From positions 1-7,035 of the forward strand of contig JAGUWR010000013.1 in assembly GCA_020062265.1 (NCBI GenBank): a DNA stretch of 7,035 nt, written 5' to 3'. Under the pieces are notes generated by a model that searched no databases, was not told the origin of the DNA, and saw only the letters and a program-made list of their open reading frames with translations. The stretch is from Minisyncoccota bacterium. GTDB lineage: Bacteria; Patescibacteriota; Minisyncoccia; UBA6257; GWB1-50-10. Each line of letters opens with the position of its first letter. The first letter of the stretch is position 1. Made by a program: the position numbers and the translations under genes. Below, piece by piece: positions 1-6,080 of this stretch.

Positions 1-615
1 AATTGGGAGTCAAAAAACATAAAATTTATAAACGGCGATGCTTTAAAAATTCTGCCGGCTTTAGTTAAAACCAAGGATATAACACTTAGTTCGCGATCGC
101 GAACTAAGTGTTATAAAATTCTAGGAAATATTCCTTACTACATAACCGGTCGGCTTTTAAGAATTGTTGGCGATTTAGAACCAAAACCGGAATTAATTAT
201 ATTAACCGTTCAAAAGGAGGTGGCAGAGCGGGTATGCGCCAAGCCGCCAAGCATGAATCTGTTAGCCGCCAGCGTCCAGTTCTGGGCCGAAGCGAAAATT
301 ATAGACCATATCTCAAAAAGAGATTTCCGACCCGTTCCGAAAGTTGATTCAGTTGTCATTAAATTAAGGCCCATAACATCTCTTTCGCGATCGCGGAAGA
401 GGTGTTATGGGCTAAAAGAGAGGTACTATTGGCTTGTCAAGATTCTCTTCAAGCAACCCAGAAAAACAATTTTGAACAATCTCAAAAGCGGCTTAAAGCT
501 TAAAAAAGAAGAGATTATAAAAAGACTTTCCTTATTAAAGGCCGATCCTGAAACGAGGCCGCAAAATTTAAACGTAGAAAACCTGAAAAAATTAGCGGAA
601 TTGTTGTATAATTAA
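1..615 (+). CDS. rsmA: 16S rRNA dimethyladenosine transferase (RsmA/KsgA), 5'-truncated by window
   Basis: Family role: SAM-dependent dimethylation of two adjacent adenines in the 3'-terminal helix of 16S rRNA during small-subunit maturation. The frame is open from base 1 to the TAA at 613-615 (204 residues visible), so the N-terminal SAM-binding part lies outside the window; ATG and GTG codons near 211-254 are internal. Visible marks: NGDAL (residues 11-15, the adenine-contacting Asp region), LGNIPYYITG (41-50, the NIPY catalytic motif IV), QKEVAERV, PVPKVDSVVIKL (the P-P-K-V-D-S block) and KQPRKTILNNL in the C-terminal domain (R-K-T region, usually QRRKT). Odd: two 12-residue inserts, 27-38 (ITLSSRSRTKCY) and 125-136 (ITSLSRSRKRCY), are encoded by related DNA palindromes. 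By comparison with E. coli KsgA they fall in loops, one just before NIPY and one between the VDS block and the C-terminal helices, so the enzyme is probably still active. The next gene starts 4 bases downstream. Confidence 0.95.
   Translation, partial: NWESKNIKFINGDALKILPALVKTKDITLSSRSRTKCYKILGNIPYYITGRLLRIVGDLEPKPELIILTVQKEVAERVCAKPPSMNLLAASVQFWAEAKIIDHISKRDFRPVPKVDSVVIKLRPITSLSRSRKRCYGLKERYYWLVKILFKQPRKTILNNLKSGLKLKKEEIIKRLSLLKADPETRPQNLNVENLKKLAELLYN
78..115. repeat. 38-bp perfect palindrome inside rsmA (palindromic element copy 1)
   Basis: Bases 78-115 form a perfect palindrome centred between 96 and 97, with core TCGCGATCGCGA and outer arms ATAACA/TGTTAT. The 36 bases 79-114 match copy 2 (373-408) at 28 of 36 positions. 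They begin exactly on a codon boundary and encode ITLSSRSRTKCY within RsmA. The segment is absent from the family's usual protein at this place, so it reads as an in-frame insertion. No T-run follows, which argues against a terminator. Confidence 0.9.
369..412. repeat. 44-bp near-perfect palindrome inside rsmA (palindromic element copy 2)
   Basis: Bases 369-412 pair around a centre between 390 and 391. Only two of 22 pairs are not Watson-Crick (379/402 and 385/396), and both would be U-G in RNA. It has the same outer ATAACA/TGTTAT and core CGCGATCGCG as copy 1, plus an extra GCCC/GGGC pair of ends. The 36-base unit 373-408 starts on a codon boundary in the same phase as copy 1 and encodes ITSLSRSRKRCY. 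Confidence 0.9.
583..612 (+). promoter_or_regulatory. candidate sigma-70-type promoter in the rsmA 3' end
   Basis: A perfect -10 hexamer TATAAT lies at 607-612, preceded 18 bases upstream by CTGAAA (583-588, four of six matches to TTGACA). Initiation 7-8 bases after the -10 would fall at about 619-620, on the ATG of the next gene, giving a leaderless message. AAGGA (614-618) is only one base from that ATG, too close to act as a normal ribosome binding site. The region is AT-rich coding sequence, so a chance match is possible. Confidence 0.35.
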
Positions 616-619
616 GGAT

Positions 620-1414
620 ATGAAAAGAAAAATCTTGGCTTTTATAATAATCGCCGTTGGCATAGGCGGTTCTGTCCTGATAATTGGTCGTAATGTCAAA
701 CCGCAAGAAAATTACGACCAGGCACGGCTTTTGCCGAATTTAGAAAGCGGCGATCCGCGTTTAGGTTACGGGACGACCGAGAGAGAATTGAGACCAATAT
801 ATCAACCGCCGGCTGGCAGTCAAACTCAAAGCAAGACCACAAACCTTACCCGCGCTTTAACCAAAACTTTCACTCAAGAAATTCAAAAAAGAAACCCGAA
901 CCAAATCTCATCAGATACGTTAACTCTGCCTTCTCAATTAATTTTTGAACGGCTTTTTACAGAACAATTAGACCAAGAATTTGAAATTTCTCAATTCAGC
1001 CTGGCAGACATTAAAATTTCCGAGGACCGCTCGCCGGCAAAAAAGACGCTTTATCTTTCAGAATTCCAAAAAATAACCGAAAAAAATTTCGGCGCTTTCA
1101 ATAAGGATATTATTACAACTATAAACAATTTTATTAAAAAGGGCAATCCGAGCTTGCTCCAAGAGTACGTTTCAATCGCTTCGCGCCAGGTTGACGACTT
1201 TTATCAACTGGAAACGCCTTATGATTGGCGTTTACTCCACCTGCAGATTCTTAATTCTTGGCTGAAAAAGAAAACAATCTTCGGCGCCATCCTTAATCTC
1301 CAAGAAGACCCGATTAAGGCGGTAATCGCCATAGAACAATTAGGAAATCTTATTGAAGAAATTCAGGTTCTTCACAATACTCTGGAACAAGAAGCAGAAA
1401 AACTATCAACATAA
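620..1414 (+). CDS. unknown membrane-anchored protein of the T4SS-like cluster
   Basis: Function unknown. The protein (264 residues) starts MKRK, followed by one hydrophobic segment at about 5-23 (ILAFIIIAVGIGGSVLIIG), then a polar region rich in Pro, Gln and Thr (about 25-100) and a mostly helical, charged C-terminal half. No clear signal-peptidase site follows the segment and there is no cysteine, so it is best read as a single-pass anchor with the rest outside the cytoplasm. A block at about 200-235 (YDWRLLHLQILNSW, then EDPIKAV) looks like a conserved core of proteins I recall from Parcubacteria at this place, unverified. It begins 4 bases after rsmA and ends 3 bases before the next gene, so it is probably co-transcribed with the genes downstream. 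There is no usable Shine-Dalgarno; the ATG may be leaderless. A role in the outward-facing part of the secretion-like machine is inference from context. Confidence 0.85.
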   Translation: MKRKILAFIIIAVGIGGSVLIIGRNVKPQENYDQARLLPNLESGDPRLGYGTTERELRPIYQPPAGSQTQSKTTNLTRALTKTFTQEIQKRNPNQISSDTLTLPSQLIFERLFTEQLDQEFEISQFSLADIKISEDRSPAKKTLYLSEFQKITEKNFGAFNKDIITTINNFIKKGNPSLLQEYVSIASRQVDDFYQLETPYDWRLLHLQILNSWLKKKTIFGAILNLQEDPIKAVIAIEQLGNLIEEIQVLHNTLEQEAEKLST

Positions 1415-1417
1415 TTT

Positions 1418-2923
1418 ATGAACGAAAATAAAACAAAAAATTTTATGAAAACGATAGGATTTTTGCTTATTGTCTCAATTCTTTTTAGCGGGGGTTTTGG
1501 GGGGTTTGAAGTTCATCAAACTCAAGCTCAATTTGTAGTAAAAGATTTTGCTGCTTTCTTTCAACGAATGGCCGCACTTTACCGCGACGTAAAAGAGAGT
1601 TGGCTTGGCGAAATACTTCTTATTGCCTTAGAAACAGCCAAAAAACGATTATTGGATATGCTGGTTGATGATATTATTAAATGGGTTCAAGAAGGCGATC
1701 TTACCGGAAGCGGCCAAGGTCAAAAATTTGTCGCTGATTGGAAAAAATACGCTGAAACCGCTGGCCAAGAGATAGTAGGGAATTTGGCCCAAGAATTGGA
1801 AGAGGGATTTTTGTGCAAGCCGATGCAATTCCAGGTTCAATTTGCGCTGCAGAACCGCCGCCCCTTCTCCCAAAGAGCCGCCTGTACTCTTGATATGATT
1901 GTGGAGAATGTTGACGCTTTTATGAAAAACTTTAACGAAGGTGGGTGGATTGCTTATCATGACGGCTGGGCGCCTCAAAATAATGTTCTGGGTACAACCA
2001 TCATGCTCTATGATGAAGCGATTATCAGAGTTTTAAAAGGTAAAACAGCGGCCGCACAAGAAGCTCAAGCCAGCCAAGGATTTTTGGGAGTGAAAAAATG
2101 TCTGGAGTATACTGATAAATATGGTGATATCACGCCTGAAGGTTCTGTTTCTTTTGAAACTGTCGAGAAGTGGGTTAAAGAAGGAGATGATCTCGTTCAA
2201 CAGTTGGGAATTAAATGCACTAAATCTGAAATCAGAACGCCCGGGGGAATAGTCGGCGCCGCCTTAGAAAAAGCCGTCGGCGTTGATTTTGATTTTATAA
2301 TAAACGCCAAAGAATTGTCCCAATACGCGGCGGCAATAATAGACACTCTTATTAACCGGGTAATAAAAGAAGGTGTTAAGGCCGTGAAGAAAAGTGGTGA
2401 CTATACTTCTGCTGAAAAAGAAGAAACAAGACGACGTTATGGACCAGCGATCAATGATTACATCGGGACGGTTCAGCAAAGAGACAATGAAAGAAAAAAT
2501 GTTTTTCTAAACAGAGTTAAGGAAAGCATCAATCTGCTCAATCAAGCCAGCAGAACCCTAGGTAACGCAAGCGTCATTAATAACCAACTAATCGGGGTGT
2601 TGGAACAATTGATTGCCTGCCAAAATGCCACAAGCACAATAATAGACCCGAACGCAACTACTGCCCTTGACTACGCTTCATCAACAAAAATAACTATCAG
2701 CCAAGAAATAACTAAAGTGAATAATTTACTGACGGCATCAACCCGAATTAAAACAAATCTTGAAAATCCAAACTTTCCTCTCGCTGATATTAACTTGAAC
2801 GAATTAGAAGAAGTTGAACGAAACGCTCATACCCTTCAACTAAGCTCCGAGACCTTACTCTCGGAAACCCAAGGTACCTTAAAAACCGCTCAACAAAATC
2901 TAAACAGATGCCAAAATCCCTAA
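1418..2923 (+). CDS. secreted six-cysteine helical protein of the T4SS-like cluster, function unknown
   Basis: Function unknown. Residues about 10-37 form a signal peptide: MKT, a hydrophobic core (IGFLLIVSILFSGGFGG) and a likely cleavage after TQA at 35-37. The ATG at 1418 gives 501 residues. An internal ATG at 1445 (residue 10) gives a more typical signal peptide length, and neither has a Shine-Dalgarno. The mature part is largely helical with six cysteines (133, 156, 228, 267, 401, 498), an even number that fits disulfides outside the cell. Around 274-320 lies TPGGIVGAALEKAVGVD, then a helical stretch; I recall a similar TPGS...L.KALG block in Parcubacterial proteins next to VirB6-like genes. 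The C-terminal 150 residues are Asn/Gln/Leu-rich and coiled-coil-like. Position just before the VirB6-like gene resembles that of TrbJ/VirB5-type periplasmic subunits, but no sequence similarity is claimed. The next gene begins 13 bases later. Confidence 0.85.
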   Translation: MNENKTKNFMKTIGFLLIVSILFSGGFGGFEVHQTQAQFVVKDFAAFFQRMAALYRDVKESWLGEILLIALETAKKRLLDMLVDDIIKWVQEGDLTGSGQGQKFVADWKKYAETAGQEIVGNLAQELEEGFLCKPMQFQVQFALQNRRPFSQRAACTLDMIVENVDAFMKNFNEGGWIAYHDGWAPQNNVLGTTIMLYDEAIIRVLKGKTAAAQEAQASQGFLGVKKCLEYTDKYGDITPEGSVSFETVEKWVKEGDDLVQQLGIKCTKSEIRTPGGIVGAALEKAVGVDFDFIINAKELSQYAAAIIDTLINRVIKEGVKAVKKSGDYTSAEKEETRRRYGPAINDYIGTVQQRDNERKNVFLNRVKESINLLNQASRTLGNASVINNQLIGVLEQLIACQNATSTIIDPNATTALDYASSTKITISQEITKVNNLLTASTRIKTNLENPNFPLADINLNELEEVERNAHTLQLSSETLLSETQGTLKTAQQNLNRCQNP

Positions 2924-2936
2924 ATTCATCTAGTTA

Positions 2937-4421
2937 ATGAGAGCTATTAGAAAAGTAATATTTCTCATATTGTTGACGTCCGTGCTTTTCTTTTGCGGTG
3001 CGGCACCGGCCCAGGCCAACTTTTGGAGTTTTATAGGCGACCTTTTCGGCTCGGCCTTAATCGGCGTCGGCGCCATAACTACTTACCCCATAATGCTGTT
3101 TGCGATAGTAATCGGTTATATTATGGCGACAGCCAGCACTCTTTTCCTTACTTTAAGCGGATTGCTAGTGGGCGTGGCTAATCATCTCCAAACTCTTATT
3201 TTCTCAAGCCAAAACGTCATTGTCACTTTAGGCTGGACCATTGTCAGGGATGTCGCCAACCTCGGTTTTGTTTTAGCAATCATCCTTATGGCTTTTACCA
3301 CCGTCTTAAGATTAGAACAATACCGGGCTCAAAAAACATTGCCTAAACTTATCGGCGCCGCCATTCTTGTGAATTTCAGCCTGGAAATCGGTAAAATTAT
3401 TATTAATTTCGCCCAAGTCCTCACTAATTTCTTTCTTGACAGAATAGCCGTTAACCCTTTAACCATTGGCACCACTCTTCTTGCCGCTTTTGGTCCCCAA
3501 AGATTTATAGAAGGATTAAACTTCTCCAGTTTTGGAGAAATTCTCACAGCGATGACCTCAGCGGCAATCGGTATGATAGTAAGTCCTTATTTCATCACAA
3601 TGTTTAACCTCATTATGTCTTTTGTTATGTTAATTCTTGCTTTTATGCTTTTAATCCGCTTTCTCTATTTATCGGTTCTGATGATTGTTTCGCCTATAAT
3701 ATGGTTATTTTGGGTTATCCCCGGTCTGACCGGGCAATTTAATAAATGGTGGAATAAATTTCTGGAATGGGTTTTCTTCGCGCCGATAATGGCTTTCTTT
3801 TTATACCTCACTTATTACACTGCCCAGGGAATAGGCAAATTTACGCCTGAACCCGCAAAATTTGACAATGTCCTTAGCGGGCTAGCCGCAACTTTTAGTA
3901 ATGTATTTTTCGCCGGCATTGAAGTTATAGTGCTGGGCGGAATGATGATAGCCGGGTTAATAATGGCGCAAAATATGAGCATCACCGGCGCCAAAGGGAT
4001 GGCGACAATCGGTCAAAAATTAGGTAAGGGCGTAACAAAAGGAGTGGGGGCATGGACAGTAGGCGACGGAGCTCAAAAACTTGAACAATGGGGCGCCGGG
4101 GGAAAAGGCCTCGCAAAAACTTTTACCGCGCCGGCAAGATTACTAGGAAAGGGGTTGGGCGGCATTGCAACAGGCATAGAGCGGATTACCGGCACTAGAC
4201 CAGGTGGACCGAAAGAACAACCACTTACTTTAATGGGATCTATTATACAAAGTACTAAAAAAGAATTTAAAAAGAAAAAAAGGCCAGCCAAGGAAGGTGA
4301 AATAATTGAGGAAAGTAAGGACAAAGGGGAACCAACTCCTCCGGGGCCAACTCCTCCGCCCGCTTCTCCTCCTCCGGGGACTTCTCCTTTAATAACTGAA
4401 AATATTGAAGAAGAATATTGA
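2937..4421 (+). CDS. VirB6/TrbL-like polytopic inner-membrane protein, C-terminus altered by frameshifting duplication
   Basis: Likely the membrane channel/platform subunit of a type IV secretion-like system. Residues 1-27 form a signal peptide ending AQA before NFW. About seven hydrophobic segments follow, near 41-63, 66-82, 106-124, 137-165, 203-225, 226-260 and 278-297, with another at 323-345. A block around 103-150 (VRDVANLGFVLAIILMAF, RLEQYRAQKTLPKLIGAAIL, VNFSLEIG) and WWNKFLEWVFFAP (271-283) fit VirB6/TrbL-like proteins recalled from Parcubacteria. The tail from about 350 is soluble, Gly/Lys-rich, then Pro-rich (465-484, with a 12-bp direct repeat at 4332-4343 and 4347-4358), and should face the cytoplasm. 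The reading frame ends ENIEEEY at TGA 4419-4421 inside a 13-bp tandem duplication. Without the duplication it would run 15 codons further, to TAA 4474-4476, giving 508 rather than 494 residues. The core is intact, so function is probably kept. Confidence 0.85.
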   Translation: MRAIRKVIFLILLTSVLFFCGAAPAQANFWSFIGDLFGSALIGVGAITTYPIMLFAIVIGYIMATASTLFLTLSGLLVGVANHLQTLIFSSQNVIVTLGWTIVRDVANLGFVLAIILMAFTTVLRLEQYRAQKTLPKLIGAAILVNFSLEIGKIIINFAQVLTNFFLDRIAVNPLTIGTTLLAAFGPQRFIEGLNFSSFGEILTAMTSAAIGMIVSPYFITMFNLIMSFVMLILAFMLLIRFLYLSVLMIVSPIIWLFWVIPGLTGQFNKWWNKFLEWVFFAPIMAFFLYLTYYTAQGIGKFTPEPAKFDNVLSGLAATFSNVFFAGIEVIVLGGMMIAGLIMAQNMSITGAKGMATIGQKLGKGVTKGVGAWTVGDGAQKLEQWGAGGKGLAKTFTAPARLLGKGLGGIATGIERITGTRPGGPKEQPLTLMGSIIQSTKKEFKKKKRPAKEGEIIEESKDKGEPTPPGPTPPPASPPPGTSPLITENIEEEY

Positions 4422-4426
4422 AGAAG
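4401..4426 (+). repeat. 13-bp tandem duplication shifting the VirB6-like reading frame
   Basis: AATATTGAAGAAG occurs twice without a gap, at 4401-4413 and 4414-4426. Thirteen is not a multiple of three, so the second copy shifts the frame and creates the TGA at 4419-4421. Removing one copy restores a frame that reads ENIEEEFRKMRDEERRRKSQ and then S before TAA 4474-4476. Confidence 0.9.
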
Positions 4427-4476
4427 AATTCAGAAAAATGCGCGATGAAGAAAGAAGAAGAAAGTCTCAATCTTAA
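4427..4476 (+). pseudogene. stranded former 3' end of the VirB6-like gene
   Basis: Bases 4429-4473 encode FRKMRDEERRRKSQS, followed by TAA at 4474-4476, in the frame the upstream gene would use without the 13-bp duplication. The charged, helical composition continues the acidic ENIEEE before it, and the stop is 8 bases before the next start, typical spacing for this cluster. It is therefore read as the original C-terminus, now out of frame. A +1 shift by the ribosome between 4396 and 4418 could still fuse it, but no slippery signal is evident. Confidence 0.65.
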
Positions 4477-4484
4477 ACTTAAAA

Positions 4485-5381
4485 ATGCTTCAACTAACTG
4501 AAAAGCAAATTTTAGATAAATATCAAACCCTACCGCCGAAGATCAAAGAGGCGCTGGAGTCAACCTCGTATTTTGAAAAAATCGAAAATATTGGAAAATG
4601 GTTTGATTTAAGCCGCGATGATGTTGATGTTTTAGAGACCACGGTCGGTTATATCTTCCTTGGTTTCCTACCACCCCAAAATTTATTCAAAGAAACAAAC
4701 GATTACCTCGAAGCTGAAGAAAAAATAGTTGTTGAAGTTATCCGTGAAATAAACCGAAGGGTTTTATTTCCCTCCCACGAAGAATTAGAAAAACTCTATC
4801 GGCTTTCAACTCATATTGAGGAAACGGTAAAAATTGAAGAAATCAAAAAAATTATACCATCAGCGCCACCAGAAAAAGGAGAAGAGAAAAAAGTTGCACC
4901 GCTACCGGAAATCAAAATACCCCCTAAGTCGCCGGAACAAAAAGTTGAAATTAAAAAAGGAGGACCTCTTATTCTCCACGAAGAAAAACCAATTGGAGAA
5001 GAAAAAATAAAAGCGCCGCCAAAGCCGTTCTCTTTTCCGTTCCGGGTTTTTGCGGCAAAATCAAAAACCGAAGCACCGCCGCCGGTACGAGCCAAAATTG
5101 AAGGATTTGGGGGACAGCCGCCGGCCGAAAAAAAGAAACCGACCGTGTTCAAGAAAGAACCGCAAAAAATCGTCCACTACAGCGAACTGCGTACCCCGCT
5201 TGAGCCGTTTGGGGCGCCGCCAGAGTCAACAAAACAAGAAGAAGTTATTAATCTGGAAATATTTCAAACAACTGACAATGACCATGATAAAAACCATGAC
5301 AATGGCGGTGACGACAACAAGAAGCAAGCGCCGACGTCAAGCCCGCCAAAGTTGGAAGGGAACATCGTAGATCTACGATAA
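4485..5381 (+). CDS. unknown soluble protein: helical N-terminal domain plus long Pro/Lys/Glu-rich tail
   Basis: Function unknown. The protein has 298 residues with no signal peptide or membrane segment, so it should be cytoplasmic. Residues 1-125 are predicted helical by eye (LTEKQILDKY, LPPKIKEALES, KWFDLSRDDVDVLETTVG, REINRRVLFPSHEELEKLY). Residues 126-298 are low in complexity and probably disordered, with alternating Pro, Lys and Glu. Three islands stand out in this tail: PLILHEEKP (161-169), KIVHYSELRTPLEPFG (228-243) and the terminal GNIVDLR (292-298). I recall similar islands in Parcubacterial proteins beside PrgI genes, which suggests short binding motifs, unverified. An acidic Asp/Asn/His patch (264-277) precedes the end. 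The arrangement of a folded head, flexible tail and spaced motifs suggests an adaptor or scaffold for the secretion-like complex, inferred from position between the VirB6-like and PrgI genes. No Shine-Dalgarno is seen; the PrgI start is 13 bases after the stop. Confidence 0.85.
   Translation: MLQLTEKQILDKYQTLPPKIKEALESTSYFEKIENIGKWFDLSRDDVDVLETTVGYIFLGFLPPQNLFKETNDYLEAEEKIVVEVIREINRRVLFPSHEELEKLYRLSTHIEETVKIEEIKKIIPSAPPEKGEEKKVAPLPEIKIPPKSPEQKVEIKKGGPLILHEEKPIGEEKIKAPPKPFSFPFRVFAAKSKTEAPPPVRAKIEGFGGQPPAEKKKPTVFKKEPQKIVHYSELRTPLEPFGAPPESTKQEEVINLEIFQTTDNDHDKNHDNGGDDNKKQAPTSSPPKLEGNIVDLR
5364..5379. repeat. 16-bp perfect palindrome over the stop end of the tailed-protein gene
   Basis: ATCGTAGATCTACGAT is self-complementary around 5371/5372. 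It covers the last codons (IVDLR) and reaches the first base of the TAA. There is no loop room for a strong RNA hairpin and no T-run after it, so a terminator is unlikely. It could be an operator-like site or a chance result of the coding sequence. Confidence 0.5.
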
Positions 5382-5388
5382 CATAGGT

Positions 5389-5400
5389 TAGACATGTCTA
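5389..5400. repeat. 12-bp palindrome centred on the PrgI start codon
   Basis: TAGACATGTCTA is self-complementary, and its centre is inside the ATG at 5394-5396. A weak AGG (5385-5387) lies 6 bases before the ATG. The palindrome could affect start accessibility or bind a dimeric protein, but a 12-mer of this kind can also arise by chance. Confidence 0.4.
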
Positions 5401-5891
5401 CTTTTCAGGTGCCGCAATTCATAGAAACCAAACCGAAAATAATCGGTCCGCTCACTCTTCAGCAGTTTTTATACGTTGCCGCTGCCGGCGGTTTAAGTTT
5501 TATCGCTTTCTCGGTTTTTAGCGTTTTTCTCGCTTTCGTATTAACAATCATTTTCGGCGCGATCGGTCTAGCTCTTGCCTTCGTTAAAATAAACGGCCAG
5601 TTGTTACCAAAAATCTTTATCTCAGCTCTTAATTACTGGTTCCAGCCCCGCCTCTATACCTGGCAACGGATTATCCAGGAGAAAACTATTGAAACGCCGG
5701 AAGAAAATATTCTTAAGATAAGACGGAATATAAGTTTGCAAGAAAAACTTAAGGATTTTGCTCAAAAAATTACCACCGGCAAATTACTGACTTTTGAAAA
5801 GAGAGCTAAATCCCAAACTAAGGAACACTACCAAATCGTGAAGAGAATAACCGGCGAACAAGAGATGGCAAAACGAATAGATTATCTATAG
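5394..5891 (+). CDS. PrgI family inner-membrane protein
   Basis: PrgI-family proteins are small inner-membrane proteins encoded next to VirB4-type ATPases in Gram-positive and Patescibacteria conjugation/secretion loci, where they help build the membrane platform. The N-terminus has the family pattern: FQVPQFIETKPKIIGPLTLQQFLY (4-27), with VPQ, a KIIGPLT block and a Q-F-L entering the first membrane helix. Two hydrophobic helices follow at about 26-43 and 45-64, then KINGQLLPKIFISALNYWFQPRLYTW (65-90), the conserved segment with N-Y-W and a P-R-x-Y-x-W end. The rest (91-165) is charged and probably cytoplasmic. Length 165 residues is normal to slightly long for the family. The ATG at 5394 is chosen because it begins the conserved N-terminus; only a weak AGG precedes it. 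The stop TAG (5889-5891) is also the first three bases of an AT-rich inverted-repeat element. Confidence 0.92.
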   Translation: MSTFQVPQFIETKPKIIGPLTLQQFLYVAAAGGLSFIAFSVFSVFLAFVLTIIFGAIGLALAFVKINGQLLPKIFISALNYWFQPRLYTWQRIIQEKTIETPEENILKIRRNISLQEKLKDFAQKITTGKLLTFEKRAKSQTKEHYQIVKRITGEQEMAKRIDYL

Positions 5892-6073
5892 TAATTGGGT
5901 ATTGAATAATTAAGTAATTCAAAATTATGGAAGAGGTTTTATTATCTTGATAAAAACAGGTTTAATTACAATGCCAGAGGCTCTTTATTAGAAAGCTTAT
6001 ATTGGTTAGAATTAATGGAGGAGAGAGGCAGAAACAAAAAAATAAACCCAATTACTTAATTGCCTAATTACTA
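5889..6073. mobile_element. 185-bp AT-rich element with imperfect terminal inverted repeats
   Basis: The left end (5889-5919) reads TAGTAATTGGG, a short spacer, then AATTAAGTAATT (5908-5919). The right end, read on the other strand from 6073, gives TAGTAATTAGG, one base, then AATTAAGTAATT (6061-6050). TAATTGGGT (5892-5900) also pairs with ACCCAATTA (6046-6054). The two ends can therefore pair in more than one register. Inside lies a decayed gene fragment on the + strand. The 189 bases from 5892 to 6080 are by far the largest gap in this otherwise tight cluster. No transposase is present, so it would be a non-autonomous insertion or a relic; the class is not known to me. Confidence 0.5.
5910..6059 (+). 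pseudogene. remnant of a four-helix-bundle (S23/IVS-type) protein gene
   Basis: The frame from 5910 to TAA 6057-6059 lacks a good start codon and is closed upstream by TAA at 5907. It reads WKRFYYLDKNRFNYN, then ARGSLLESLYWLELMEERG (5973-6029). The RGSL-x-E-x-x-Y-x-L-E-L pattern is the best-kept part of the four-helix-bundle proteins related to the 23S rRNA intervening-sequence protein, which are common as small stray genes in Patescibacteria. Only the region around the third helix is present; the usual N-terminal part (the I-P-x-N-I-x-E-G block) and the C-terminal helix are missing, so it cannot make a working protein. The family call rests on this short motif alone. Confidence 0.5.
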
Positions 6074-6080
6074 AATTTCT

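Noticed and set aside
78..412. The two palindromes as intrinsic terminators or cyanobacterial HIP1 sites
   Set aside because: They lie inside a coding frame with no following T-run. The GCGATCGC core resembles HIP1, but it is part of a longer palindrome with conserved outer arms, and no other copy occurs in the window.
220..615. A shorter gene starting at an internal GTG near 220
   Set aside because: The frame is open back to base 1 and includes the NIPYYITG motif at 127-150, so this is the middle of rsmA.
2846..2865. Hairpin with 7-bp stem (TCCGAGA/TCTCGGA) and 6-base loop
   Set aside because: It is inside the 3' part of the 1418-2923 gene and followed by AAACCC, not a T-run; probably a chance result.
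4332..4358. Two copies of CCAACTCCTCCG as a mobile repeat
   Set aside because: A short 15-bp-period repeat within a Pro-rich linker is expected from slippage in such coding sequence.
4419..4421. TGA read as glycine, as in Gracilibacteria and Absconditabacteria
   Set aside because: Reading through reaches another TGA within a few codons and gives no family-like sequence, and no gene in the window uses in-frame TGA.
4811..5370. Long open frames on the - strand (4811-5152) and in another + frame (5050-5370)
   Set aside because: They overlap the low-complexity Pro/Lys/Glu-rich tail of the real gene; their Gly/Ser/Phe-rich and Arg/Lys-rich translations are by-products of that composition.
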